The notes under the pieces were generated by a model, which saw nothing but the letters and a program-made list of their open reading frames with translations, did not search any database and had not been told where the DNA came from. A DNA stretch of 64,000 nucleotides from an uncultured bacterium (GTDB lineage Bacteria > Patescibacteriota > Gracilibacteria > Absconditabacterales > Absconditicoccaceae). The stretch spans positions 107,282 to 171,281 of the forward strand of contig CAMVSQ010000001.1 in NCBI GenBank assembly GCA_947170225.1, given 5' to 3'. This document shows positions 20,489-30,586 of this stretch, piece after piece; positions within the stretch are counted from its first letter, which is position 1; each line of letters begins with the position of its first letter. Position numbers and translations under genes: made by a program.

Positions 20489-20662
20489 ATGAACAAAAAT
20501 GTTTTGATCACTACTCTACTTGCTGTTTCAAGCTTGTTTTTGAGTGGATGTATGACTACTGGACCAATTGTGGACGATTTAGATAATTACAAAAAATGAG
20601 ACACTTATGAGAATATTAGAGGAGAAAATAAAGATTTTGAATCCACATGATTAAGTTTATAG
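20489..20662 (+). CDS. Small lipoprotein
   Basis: The 57-residue product has a clear lipoprotein signal (MNKNVLITTLLAVSSLFLSGC) followed by a short polar tail MTTGPIVDDLDNYKKGDTY. Two glycines near the end are UGA. Its small size and position before rubrerythrin suggest an entericidin-like or scaffold role, but nothing in the sequence proves one. Confidence 0.7.
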
Positions 20663-20748
20663 AGTATAAATATTTTTTAAAATCAATTGATTTTTTGCAA
20701 TTTTATGTTATATTTGAGAAGGAAATTTTAATATTAAATAATTTAAAC

Positions 20749-21333
20749 ATGAAACAGACACTTTCAAATTTGGCAAAAGCTTTTGTTTGAGAATCTCAAG
20801 CTAGAAACCGCTACACAGTATACGCGAGCGTAGCCAAAAAAGCATGATATTTGCAAATTGCAAACATTTTTTTGGAAACCGCTGAACAAGAAAAAGAGCA
20901 CGCAGAACGATTTTTTAAAATGATGCAAGAATTTGTAAAACAAGAATGATGAGAAATCCCTAGTATCGATGTGGAAACTACTACAATGATAAAATTTGGA
21001 GATACTTTGATGAATTTGGAGACTTCTATCAATGGAGAAAATGAAGAATGGACAGCCATGTATCCAGAATTTGCAAAAGTAGCTGAAGAAGAGTGATTTC
21101 CTCAATTTGCTGCAAGAATCAGAGCAATCATGGTAGCAGAAAAGCATCATGAAGAAAGGTATAAGAAATTGTATGATTTAGTAAAAAATGACAAAGTATT
21201 CAATAGAGATGAAGAAATATATCGAGTTTGTACAAAATGTGGATATGTATGGAAAGGAAAGCAACCACCTGCTGCTTGTCCATCTTGCTGACACGAAAAA
21301 GAATATTATGTGAAGATGAACGAAGATTTTTAG
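20749..21333 (+). CDS. rbr: Rubrerythrin
   Basis: The 194-residue protein detoxifies peroxide in anaerobes. The ferritin-like diiron domain has GESQARNRY (Glu about 19), EQEKEHAERF, and EEEGFPQFAARIRAIMVAEKHHEERY. The C-terminal rubredoxin-like zinc ribbon has CTKCGYVWKG and CPSCGHEK. All iron ligands appear intact. Several glycines are UGA, including the one at GES. Confidence 0.95.
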
Positions 21334-21378
21334 TATAATTATAATACGGCAAAATATATAAAGATAAAAAAATATAAA

Positions 21379-21403
21379 AGGAGTCTATAGACTCCTCTTT
21401 TTG
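21379..21403 (+). terminator. Rho-independent terminator
   Basis: Perfect 9-bp palindrome AGGAGTCTATAGACTCCT followed by Ts, after rubrerythrin. Confidence 0.85.
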
Positions 21404-21493
21404 TATTTACAAAAAGCTTTTCAGATCCTTATCGTGCAGAAAATTCTGAGCAAATTGATATATGATAACAAAATAGCGAAGGGCACAATAGTA

Positions 21494-21521
21494 TTGACAA
21501 ATACTACAAAATAGATATAAT
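21494..21521 (+). promoter_or_regulatory. Consensus promoter before the permease fragment
   Basis: TTGACA-N16-TATAAT, a perfect consensus apart from spacing, directly upstream of a truncated gene. Confidence 0.75.
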
Positions 21522-21530
21522 TTATTATAG

Positions 21531-21914
21531 AATAGTTTGTTGGTTTACAAAAACACATATTCACTACTTGTGGGATGAATTGGTGTCATGAATATCATGC
21601 TAGTTTCTGTAACCGAAAGGACAAAAGAAATCTGAATCAGGAAAGCAATTTGAGCAAAAAAAAAGGACATTATCAGTCAATTTTTGGCAGAATCTGTACT
21701 AATGACAGCCATTTGATGAATAATATGAATACTTTTTAGCATATTAGTCATATGGATCGTAAATAATGTACAAAACACCATACAAGCCATAATTTCTGTA
21801 AAATCAGTATTAATAGCTGTCCTTTCCTCAATTTCAATTGGACTAATTTTTTGAATCATGCCAGCAAAAAATGCCGCAAAACTTAAGCCAATTGATGCCT
21901 TGAGATTTGAATAA
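21531..21914 (+). pseudogene. C-terminal fragment of MacB/FtsX-type ABC permease
   Basis: The frame encodes the last 125 or so residues of a MacB-family permease: [40 protein letters not shown], then two membrane segments and the end AKLKPIDALRFE. The TM1, periplasmic domain and usual start are missing, and a TAG closes the frame at 21528. No ATG precedes the first membrane segment. UGA is used normally. Either a pseudogene remnant or, given the strong promoter just upstream, a transcribed short form. Confidence 0.8.
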
Positions 21915-21919
21915 AAAAA

Positions 21920-21943
21920 AACTCTATCAGCAAACTTGATAGA
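21920..21943 (-). terminator. Rho-independent terminator
   Basis: On the minus strand the stem CTCTATCAA/TTGATAGAG-type hairpin is followed by eight Ts; it begins 2 bp past the small membrane protein gene. Confidence 0.85.
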
Positions 21944-21945
21944 GC

Positions 21946-22107
21946 TTATCCTGTCTCATCCAATATTTTGGATATAAGTAGCACAAATGGTAGCTGCACT
22001 ATTAATATCAATAAAAGCACTATATTGAACAAGAATGTGATTACATCACCAATAACCATCAACAATATGGTTATGAAGATTTGTATTGCCAAAATAATTT
22101 TTTTCAT
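21946..22107 (-). CDS. Small two-helix membrane protein
   Basis: The 53-residue product (MKKIILAIQIFITILLMVIG...LPFVLLISKILDETG) is almost entirely two hydrophobic helices joined by GDV. It has a good ribosome-binding site (AAGGAGAAC), a promoter (TTGAAA-N16-TATACT, 22133-22160) and its own terminator. It has only three glycines and no UGA. A toxin-like or regulatory small membrane protein is possible; function unknown. Confidence 0.65.
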   Translation of the reverse strand: MKKIILAIQIFITILLMVIGDVITFLFNIVLLLILIVQLPFVLLISKILDETG

Positions 22108-22132
22108 TTTTTTGTTCTCCTTTTTTTTCTTT

Positions 22133-22160
22133 AGTATAATGATTTAAACAAAAATTTCAA
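22133..22160 (-). promoter_or_regulatory. Promoter of the small membrane protein
   Basis: TTGAAA-N16-TATACT on the minus strand. The -35 box lies 10 bp from the tex stop codon. Confidence 0.75.
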
Positions 22161-22169
22161 ATAATTAGA

Positions 22170-24560
22170 TTAGCTAAATGTAATATTTCCACCTATTGAT
22201 ATATTTCATCAAATAGAATAGTCATCATCTTCTTGTCATTCTGAGGCTTTAGCCGAAGAATCTTTTAAGATTCTTCACTTTGTTCCGCTAACGGCATACA
22301 TTCAGAATGACTTACTTTTTTCTTCATTCTTAACTACATCTGAATTATCACAATCTTTCATAGAAAGTCAAACTTTTTCTCTTTCTAAATCTATACTAAC
22401 AACCTTTACTTTTACTTGCTGTCATACAGAAACTACATCGATTGGATTTTTTACGAAAAAATCAGCCATCTGTGATTTGTGTACCAATCAATCATTGTGA
22501 AGTCAAATATCCACAAAAGCTCCAAAATCTGTCACATTTCTCACAATTCACTCCAATTCCATTCATTCTTGGAGATCTTTGATTTCCAAAACATCTGACT
22601 TAAATACTGGAGCTTGAATTTCATCACGAGGGTCCAATCCTGGTCTCTCCAATTCTGCTAGTACATCTTTCATTGTTTCAATTCAAATTCAGTATTTTTC
22701 AGATAATTCTTTGGTATGTCATTCTGAGCGGAGCGAAGAATCTAATTTATATCCTTCGCCTTTTGCTCAGGATGACACTTGCAACAAGTCTAATGGTAAT
22801 TTCAAATTTTTTTTCTTTATTCAAAATTCTTTTTCTATCATTTCATACACTTGTTTGTGGATTTCTGGATGAATTCATGTCTGATCAAGAACTTCTTTTC
22901 ATCATTTAATTCTCATAAATCAGATTGCTTGTTCGTATGCTTTTGGTCAAAGTCATTTTACTTTTTTGATTTGAGATTTGCTGGTAAATTCTCCATTTTC
23001 ATCTCTATATGCGACCAAATTTTTGGCTACACTCTCAGTCATTCAAGCCAAGTATTGGAGTAATGTATAGTTGGCTGTATTTACATCTACTCAAACTGAA
23101 TTTACTACATCTTCTACTTTTTCATCCAATTTTTCTTTCAAAAGTTTTTGGTCTACATCGTGCTGATATTGTCAAACTCAGATTGATTTTGGATCAATTT
23201 TGGTAAATTCAGCAAGCGGATCTTGGACTCTATGTGCGATAGAAATTGCTCATCTAACTGTGACATCCAGCTGTGGATACTCGCTTTGAGCCAGTTTTGA
23301 TGCTGAATATACTGATGCTCCAGCCTCTGATGTCACCATATATTTGATATCCAGTTTATATTTTTTGATGAAATCAGATACAAATTTCTCTGATTCTCTA
23401 CTTGCTGTTCCATTTCATATTGAGATTAAATCAATATCGTACTGATTTACTATTTTCAAAAGTTTTTCTTCTGATTCCTCTATCTTGTTTTGTGGAGCTG
23501 TAGGATAGATGACATCATTGTACAGGAATTTTCCGGTTTTGTCCACTACTGCCAATTTACATCCTGTCCTAAATGCTGGGTCAAATCACAATACAGTCAA
23601 ACCTTTGATTGGTGGAGTGAGCAATAAATTTTTTAAATTTTCTCCAAAAACTTTGATAGCAGCTTCATCTGCTCGCCTTTTTTTGTCTGCTCTGATCTCT
23701 CTTTCAATTGATGGCAAAAGCAATCTGTCCAATCAATCTTCAATCGCTTCGATAAGATAGCAAGATGAAGTATTTGCATTGTTTGGCAAAAAGTAATTGT
23801 TTGCAAATGATCTGATTTTTTCATCAGACATTTTGAGTTTTACATTTAGTTGCTTTTCATTTTCTGCTCTATCTATAGCCAAATAAGCATAAGATGGCAT
23901 CTCACTGATTTGTTTTGAATATTCTTTGTAAATTTTGTATGTTCAATTTTCTTCAAAAGTCTTGGTTGGTCTGGTCGTCACAATTGAATTAATCTCTTCA
24001 TGAGATTTAATTTTTTCCCTCAAATTTGCATGATCTGAAACATCTTCAGCGATAATATCTTTGGCTCATTGGATGGCTTCAGCGACATTTTTTACACTAG
24101 TTTTGGTATCTCCAGTATCTTTGATAAATTCTTTTGCTTTGGCTTCAAACTCCTCTTTGGTCAAAGTAGCTTTTGCTAAAATTTCTGCAAGTGGCTGTAA
24201 TCATTTTGCTTTTGCTATTGTTGCTTTAGTATTTTTCTTTTCTTTGAATGGCCTGTACAAATCCTCTACTCTCGCCAAAGTTTCTGCATCCAAAATTTCT
24301 TGTTTAAGTTCTGGTGTGAGAAGTCATTTTTCATCAATCAAACGAATTACAGCTTCTTTCCTAGCTTCCAAATTTTTTGTATATGTGTACAAATCGTTGA
24401 AATCACGGAGTTGTTCATCGGTAGCTCATTTTGTCAATTCTTTACGATAACGAGCAATAAAAGGGACTGTATTTCACTCATCCAAAAGCTGGATAATATT
24501 TGAGATTACTCAAGTTTCCATTCATGTTTTGATTTGAATTTTCTGTATCAAATTTGCCAT
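22170..24560 (-). CDS. tex: Tex-family RNA-binding protein with two in-frame palindromic repeats
   Basis: The 796-residue protein follows Tex order: N-terminal helical region (MANLIQKIQIKTGMETGVIS), the YqgF/RuvC-like fold, helix-hairpin-helix region (SQIKKVKGLGPKAYEQAI) and an S1 domain (VRNVTDFGAFVDIG...). Tex binds nucleic acid and affects transcription. Two copies of the GTCATTCTGAG repeat are translated in frame: 22718-22776 adds about 20 residues (KGEGYKLDSSLRSEG) between HhH and S1, and 22235-22311 forms part of the C-terminal tail. Both would be stops in the standard code. Start chosen at MANLIQKI by family match. Confidence 0.93.
22235..22311. repeat. REP-like palindrome translated in tex C terminus
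   Basis: Inverted arms GTCATTCTGAG...GAAGAATCTT and AAGATTCTTC...CAGAATGAC. Read on the minus strand it encodes part of the Tex tail, with UGA as Gly. Confidence 0.85.
22718..22776. repeat. REP-like palindrome inserted in frame in tex
   Basis: GTCATTCTGAGCGGAGCGAA arm with inverted partner CTTCGCC...CAGGATGAC. It preserves the reading frame between the HhH and S1 regions of Tex. Confidence 0.88.
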
Positions 24561-24631
24561 AATATTTTAAATAAAAAATAAAGTGATTTTGACTATACTG
24601 TTTTTGAATTTTTTTTCAATTTAAAAAAAAT

Positions 24632-24703
24632 TGCCCCGACGCGGAGTCGAACCGCGATTACAGTCTTCGCAGGACTGTGTCCTATCCATTGAACGACCGG
24701 GAC
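24632..24703 (-). tRNA. tRNA-Arg (GCG)
   Basis: Minus-strand cloverleaf with acceptor GTCCCGG/TCGGGGC and anticodon loop CTGCGAA, giving GCG. Bacteria usually read CGN with an ACG anticodon edited to inosine, so a G34 arginine tRNA is unusual. Confidence 0.92.
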
Positions 24704-24824
24704 AAATTTTGAATAGCACGGTGTATAATAATGAAATATTATCAAATCGCAAGTAATATTTTTGAAAAAGTAAAAAAACATTAAAAAAATTTGCAATATT
24801 TTTTTTTCTGAGTATAATAGTGTT

Positions 24825-24884
24825 TAGTCGATAGTCTCTAGTCGCTAGACGATAATTAATCTAGTAGCTAGTGACTAGAGATCT
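24825..24884. repeat. GACTAG-type interspersed repeat, copy 4
   Basis: AGTCTCTAGTCGCTAGAC and CTAGTAGCTAGTGACTAGAG motifs with dyad symmetry, in the promoter-side gap of the next gene. Confidence 0.6.
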
Positions 24885-24907
24885 TTACATTTTAATAAAA
24901 ACACAAA

Positions 24908-25507
24908 ATGACAGAAACAACTGACACAAACAACAAAAATGTTGTACAAAAGCACAAACAAATGATTCAGTTTGTAAAAAACACTATTTCTACTATTGAA
25001 ACAGATCTGAAAAGGATGAAATTAGTTTTGAATAAATTGGCAAATTTTGATCCAAACGATCCTCAATCTTTGGAAGACAAAGAGATTATAGAAACTATTG
25101 GTACTGAAGAACTAAAAACTTATACTGAAGAAAATGTACAGATAGTAGAATGAAAATTTGACTGATATTTTATGATTTGAGCTGATCAAAAAAAATATCC
25201 AGTGCCATTGAACTACTCTAGCAAAACTAAATTGGTGCCTGGAGATGTCTTGAAATTAAAAATTTTGGACAATGGACAATTTGTATATAAATTGATAAAT
25301 CCAGTAGAAAGGAAACATATCAGAGCTACATTGAGCAAAACAGATGACAATAAATATACAGCTGTGACAGATGATGGACAGACATTTTTCTTGAATCAAG
25401 CTGCTGTGACATTTTTCAAAGGTAGACCTGGAGATGAATTGTATATTTTGACCAATGAAAAAGACAACGGAGGTTTTGCAGCGATCGAAGCAGTAATTAA
25501 GAAATAA
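24908..25507 (+). CDS. Conserved unknown protein, coiled coil plus beta domain
   Basis: The 199-residue protein has a helical N-terminal half (KHKQMIQFVKNTISTIETDL, about residues 18-60) and a beta-rich C-terminal half with VPLNYSSKTKLVPGDVLKL and FKGRPGDELYILTNE, which looks like a small barrel. Four UGA glycines lie in the junction. It has no signal peptide and is single-gene with its own terminator. I believe related proteins are widespread in CPR genomes, but their function is unknown to me. Confidence 0.75.
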
Positions 25508-25530
25508 ATAATTAAAATAAATACCAATTA

Positions 25531-25554
25531 AATGCCTCTGTACGAGGCATTTTT
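25531..25554 (+). terminator. Rho-independent terminator
   Basis: AATGCCTC / GAGGCATT stem, 5-nt loop, T-run. Confidence 0.88.
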
Positions 25555-25586
25555 GTGATAAAATATTTATAAGATTGAATTGTATT

Positions 25587-27143
25587 TTAAACAAGAGAAC
25601 GGTCTATTTCTTGTAAGTATTTTTGTATGGTTTGAATTTTTTGGAGTTCTTTTGCCATTTTTAGCATTGGTTCCAGATCTCTTTTGAAATCCAATCCTTT
25701 ATTTTTGTATATATAATCATAACCCTTGTGATTGTACATAGATTTTAGTATTTCATGCAAATGTCCAATATCGATCTCATCTTTTCAAAACAAATCTTTT
25801 CGTGATTGTTCTCACAATTTATAATTTCGTTTTTCTTTTATTTGTTTTAGGAGTTTGTGTTTTTCGCTTGGGATATTGGTTTGCAACAAATATTGTAGAT
25901 TTTCCTTTGTCTGAGAAAATAACAATAATAATAAATCTTTTTCTTCTATGTCCAAAAGTGAGTATATTTGCAATCTATTTTTTTCTTCTTTTTCTACTTG
26001 TTTTGCAAATTCTGTAAATCAACCAAAATATTTTTTTATTTTACTGATTATAGATCTGGATTTGAAATTTTGGAAATCAATTTGTTTTATTATCATATCT
26101 CATGATGTCAATTCTTTGGTTTTTTCGGCTTCTTGGAGAGCATATTTTTCTCATTCTTCCAGTTCTATAGTCTTGGTCATTTCCTGTATAATTGCTAGGA
26201 TTGACTCATCTTCGCAATATTTTCAAATAAATTCTCAGGCTTGCTCTTCATAAATTTCACTGCGAGATGGTTTTGGCTCTTTAGGGTCTTTGAAAAAGGC
26301 TTTTCAAAAATCGATAATATAAATTTTGTCATCATCTCAAAATATGATATTTTTTTCGTGCAAATCCCTATGATAAAATCAATTTTCGTGCATTTTTGCC
26401 AAAAAAGACTGGACAGATTGCTTGTATTTTTGTCATTCTTGATTGGAAAAAATTTTGATATCCAGTCATCATCTTTTTTGGTAAGCATTTTCAGATTTTT
26501 CTCTATTTCGATCATATTGTTTAAAAAACAATGAATCAATTTTGGCATCTGAATCTGCCATTTCTATTTCTTTTTTTAATTTTACAGATTCTTGGTTTGC
26601 TATATCTTGCTCTTGTTTATTTTTCCATTTACTATTGATCAATAGCAAATCCGCTTTCTTTTTTAAGATTGCTTCAGCTATTTTGTGGTAAAGTGTTTTT
26701 CATTTGACAAAATCCATGACAATATAATTGTATCATTTTGATTCAAATATTCATCGTAGTTTAGGAATTTGGACTAGATCGTTAGTTTGGACTAAATTTT
26801 GTAGTTTTTCGTGGATAAAATATTCATTGTCTGGTTTATTGTCAAATCTCTTTTTTGCTACCAGTAAATCTCTAGTAGTTCAATTTGTGCCAGCTATTTT
26901 GATTTTAAAAATTTCTCACTCAGATCATGATGCATAAATTTCGTTTTTATCTATGGTCTCTATAGCGTCTTTTATGGCAGAAATAAATATTTCATGGTCA
27001 ACATCATCTCAAAAATAAGATGTGATTATATGTTCTTTTATCAAAACATCTCCAATTGATTGAGATGTTTGCTTTTGAGTTTCTCAATAAATATTTTTGG
27101 AATTTGTAGAATTTATAGTGTTGTTTAGTGTATTTATAGGCAT
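25587..27143 (-). CDS. Protein kinase-like protein with long helical tail
   Basis: The 518-residue protein carries a eukaryotic-type/RIO-like kinase core: an N-lobe with IAGTNGTTRDLLVAKKRF (Lys about 85) and HEKLQNL, hinge YIVMDFVKGKTLYH, catalytic HRDLHEKN at 258-265 and metal-binding DFG at 278-280, where the Gly is UGA. A large charged insertion separates hinge and catalytic loop. Residues 300-518 are helical. Substrate unknown; a small-molecule kinase of the APH type is possible, but the HRD and DFG motifs favour a protein kinase. Confidence 0.8.
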
Positions 27144-27232
27144 AAATTCGTTTTATTTAATAAAATACAAAACTAATTATATTCAAAAAAAAATATTTTG
27201 AAAAATACAGTTTTAATTCTCACAAAAATAGA

Positions 27233-27260
27233 TTGACTTTTTATATTATTTGTATATAAT
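27233..27260 (+). promoter_or_regulatory. Promoter of the 73-residue gene
   Basis: TTGACT-N16-TATAAT, 20 bp before the ATG. Confidence 0.85.
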
Positions 27261-27280
27261 ATGTTGCCAACAAAAGAAAA

Positions 27281-27502
27281 ATGAAAACTGCAATCGTTGT
27301 TGTTATTGGCTGTGAAATAAATGCAGCCACAAAGAAATTTCCACTTTTTTGTGAAGAAGAATTGGAATACACACTGATAGAAATGCGTGATTTCAAATCT
27401 TCTTGTGAAGAAGAACTGGAATCTAAACTAAACAATTCCTGTGTCTCAATATTTGGACACGGAGATCTCATAAAGAGACTTCAAATGGAATTGACAAGAT
27501 GA
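27281..27502 (+). CDS. Small unknown protein that appears to end at UGA
   Basis: The 73-residue product (MKTAIVVVIGCEINAATKKF) has no UGA inside and two similar acidic segments (FCEEELEYTLIEM and SCEEELESKLNN). Its frame meets TGA at 27500-27502, and a terminator hairpin begins at that same codon. If UGA is Gly here as elsewhere, the transcript would end before any stop codon. So either UGA terminates in this gene or the mRNA is non-stop. Function unknown. Confidence 0.6.
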   Translation: MKTAIVVVIGCEINAATKKFPLFCEEELEYTLIEMRDFKSSCEEELESKLNNSCVSIFGHGDLIKRLQMELTR

Positions 27503-27533
27503 AAGGCTATCTGTTTTAGATTTGCCTTTTTTT
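27502..27533 (+). terminator. Rho-independent terminator abutting a UGA codon
   Basis: AAAGGC / GCCTTT outer stem and ATCT/AGAT inner stem, then seven Ts. The stem starts at the last base of the TGA. Confidence 0.82.
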
Positions 27534-27591
27534 ATTTGAAAAAAAAAGTAAAAACAATATTAAAGTATTTGTTTATATTTCAAATAATCTG

Positions 27592-28491
27592 ATGAATACA
27601 GCAAACGAGCATAGCAAAAAATTATTGGAAAAATATTTGGAAGAGTCTGCAGGAAATACTGAAAAAATCAAATTTTTTATTTTGGCATGACCTCGCTGAG
27701 TTGGAAAATCTAAAATGGTTGTAGATTTGGCAAAACATATTTTGTGAGATTTTTTTTATAATGATTTTTTGCATATCAGGGATTTTTCTGATAAAATAGG
27801 GAAAGAACATGAATTGAAAGTAGAATACAAAGATGGTAATGAAACCACAAAATCACTTCAAGATTCATACAATTATACTGATTTATGAACGAGAGAAATC
27901 AATGATCGATTAGGACTTTCTCCTGCATGAACAAAAAAAATAGTTTTGATAGAAAATATAGAAAGGATGAACAAATCTGCTATAAACGCATTTTTGAAAA
28001 CTTGTGAAGAACCATTAAAAAATAGGGTAATTTTGGCTACAAGTAGCAATAAATCCAGAATTTTGGACACAATACTCTCTAGAGCTGTGGTGATACCATT
28101 TTTTGAATATTCAAGTGAAGAACTGGAACAATATTGTAATGAAAAATGATATTTCGCTGGAGATAATGAATTAAAAAAATTGGTTTGTCTGATGAGTGTA
28201 GGGAAAAAGTGAACAGTTGATCTATTTTTTGACAAACTTTCTGCAAATGAAGATTTGAAAAATCAATTTAAAAATATAATTTCTACTTTGCAAAATAACC
28301 CAATTGGTATGCAGTTTAAAGCCCTAGTAAATATAAACAATGCTTGACTGACCGAACAATTTTTGGATGGACTTATTGCTTATTATATTTTAAATAACCA
28401 ATTTGATAAAGCTCAAAATTGGCTGAATATCAGGAAAAATATTTGAACAAATGTAAAAAATGAAAATCTCTTATTTTCTGGACTAATTTAA
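27592..28491 (+). CDS. holB: DNA polymerase III delta'-like clamp-loader ATPase
   Basis: The 299-residue AAA+ protein has P-loop ILAGPRGVGKSKMV near residue 28, sensor-type segment KKIVLIENIERMNKSAINAF and LKTCEEPLKNRVILATSSN, the clamp-loader signature in which EEP precedes the sensor strand, then SRAVVIPFFEYSSEEL. The delta' subunit helps open the sliding clamp. No zinc-binding Cys cluster is present, unlike DnaX, which supports HolB. P-loop glycines use UGA. Confidence 0.85.
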
Positions 28492-28804
28492 TAAATTCTT
28501 TTATACCTTCGGCGACCCCGCAGTATTGCGGGGTTCGAAGATGAGCCGACATTACGAAAAAACGGCTCGAATAGAGCCGAAAAATTTTTCATTTGTCAGG
28601 TTTATTGAAATTACGATTAAAAACATGCTAAAGCAGTTCTATAGGATCGGATGTAACGATTCTCCGTATTCAATTAGTAAATCAATAAACGGAAAGTATG
28701 ACTGAAAAATTTTTTGAGAGGGCTCTTTTCTCTCGACTTTTCCAGCTCGACTGTGGGAAAAGTCGAGTCTGGGGCTTGGGGGCGAAGTGCCCCAATATAA
28801 TTTA
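28492..28804. other. Intergenic hairpin cluster between holB and metG
   Basis: No gene is seen. The segment is less AT-rich than its surroundings and holds at least four strong hairpins: CTTCG...CCCCGC/GCGGGG...CGAAG (28507-28542), CGGCTC/GAGCCG with a following T-run (28563-28590), CTCGACTTTTCC/GGAAAAGTCGAG (28733-28767) and GGGGC/GCCCC (28772-28796). The first two act in the plus direction as a holB terminator; the last two can terminate metG. A small RNA cannot be excluded. Confidence 0.6.
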
Positions 28805-30355
28805 TTAATCAATTCTAGGATAAATTATTTCTGATTTGAGATTTACGGTGAAACTTTTAGCATCAAATACAGATTTTCGAGATTCGAATGATCAATTTTT
28901 TGTAGAATCTAGATCTGACATTAATTCAAATCCCAAGATATTTTTCATTTTCTCAAATCAGTCAATGAGTACAGGAGCAGACAGAATCGATAAATTTTTG
29001 ACTACATAAAGCAAATTTTGTAGACATTCAATAGCTTCTCATTGAGTTGATTCATCTTTGTACTTTACCCAAGGTTCCTGTTTTGTGATAAATTCGTTGG
29101 CTTTTTGTACTGTCTGATACCATTTTTCCAAATATCATCTGATATCTTTTTTGTCCAAATACTCTTGTACACTATTTATATTTAATTCATCAAACCAATT
29201 TGCCAAATCTCAGGCTACTGCCTGTGTAATGCTGTACTTTTCTCCAAGCTTTGTCACTCTATTTACCAAATTTCATCGTGCTCAAATTATCATACTATTG
29301 TACACATTTCCAAGTCTATCCATGGAAAAATCTCCATCTCAATCAGTAGGAACATCGTACAACAAATTGAATGACATAGCATCTCTACCATATTTTTGCA
29401 AAGGTTCCATTGGATCAATGACATTTCCAGTAGATTTGGACATTTTTTTTCAGTTTAGAGTCAAGAATCCGTGAGAAAGTAGCTGTTTTGGTAAAGGTAA
29501 ATCTGCTGACAATAGCATTGCTGGCCAAAATGCAGCATGAAATCTCAAAATATCTTTTCAAACTATATGTAAATCTGCAGGCCGAGAATTTTGCCAATTG
29601 TCATTTAATCCAAATCATTGTCCAGTCAAGTAATTTGATAATGCATCGCACCAAACATACATGACATGATCTGGATCTCATGGAACTGGTACTCATCGTG
29701 GCAAACTTGTTTTTGGTCTAGAAAAACTTACATCTTTTGCATTTTCCAAAAATGCCAATATTTCATTTTTTCTTTCATTTGGAAATACTAAATACTCATC
29801 TTTTTTAATTATTTCTGCCACTTGATCTTTGTATTTTGAAAGTTTGAAAAAATAATTTTCTTCATCAACTTCTTCTATTTCTCCATTTGGATGATCTGGA
29901 CAGACCAAAATTCATTTTTCATTTTTTACCAAATCTTTTTCTGTTTTAAAAGATTCACATCCAGCACAGTAAAGTCATTTGTAAGATTGCTTGTAAATAT
30001 CTCATTTATCTGCCATTTTTTGCCAGAGAAGCTGGGCTCAAGCGTAATGATTTTTTTCATCAGATGTCCTAATAAAAGCATTATTTGATATTTTTAGTTG
30101 AGAATACATATCTTTGAATCATCAGGTTCATTCTACATTTTCGTCTAGAAATTTGTGGATTTCTTTGTTTTCTTTTTCGGCAGTTCTTCGATTTTTGATA
30201 CCATGCTCGTCTGTTCATGTCTGAAATTCTACTTGTTTACCTGTCATCCTGTACATCCTAGCAATTGTATCAGCAATAATAATTTCCAAAGCATGTCCAA
30301 TATGTGGTTTGGCATTTGGATAAGCAATAGCAGTAGTAATGTAGAATTTCTTCAT
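28805..30355 (-). CDS. metG: Methionine-tRNA ligase
   Basis: The 516-residue class I synthetase has the HIGH motif as [14 protein letters not shown] at residues 9-22, a zinc-type knuckle with YCAGCESFK and CPDHPN, and the KMSKS loop [16 protein letters not shown]. It lacks the C-terminal tRNA-binding domain, as in many short MetRS. Glycines are UGA throughout, including the one before KKMSKS. Start [14 protein letters not shown] fits the family. Confidence 0.95.
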
Positions 30356-30389
30356 AATCAAAATTTAGTAGTTAAAATAATACAATTGT

Positions 30390-30466
30390 GTCATCCTGAG
30401 CAGGAGCGAAGAATCTATTTTAGCATTATTTAGATTCTTCAGCCATTTCAATCTTTCAGAAATGAC
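30390..30466. repeat. REP-like palindromic element
   Basis: GTCATCCTGAGCAGGAGCGA arm with GATTCTTCAG...GAAATGAC partner, in the divergent gap upstream of metG. Confidence 0.75.
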
Positions 30467-30586
30467 AAAATCGACCAATACATTTTAGTGAATAATAAAA
30501 CTTTTTCAAGTTTTTTAGTTGCAATCTTGTTTCATTTTTGTAATAGTAGTGTATGGTATTATTTTTTTATTATTAACAAATTACAA

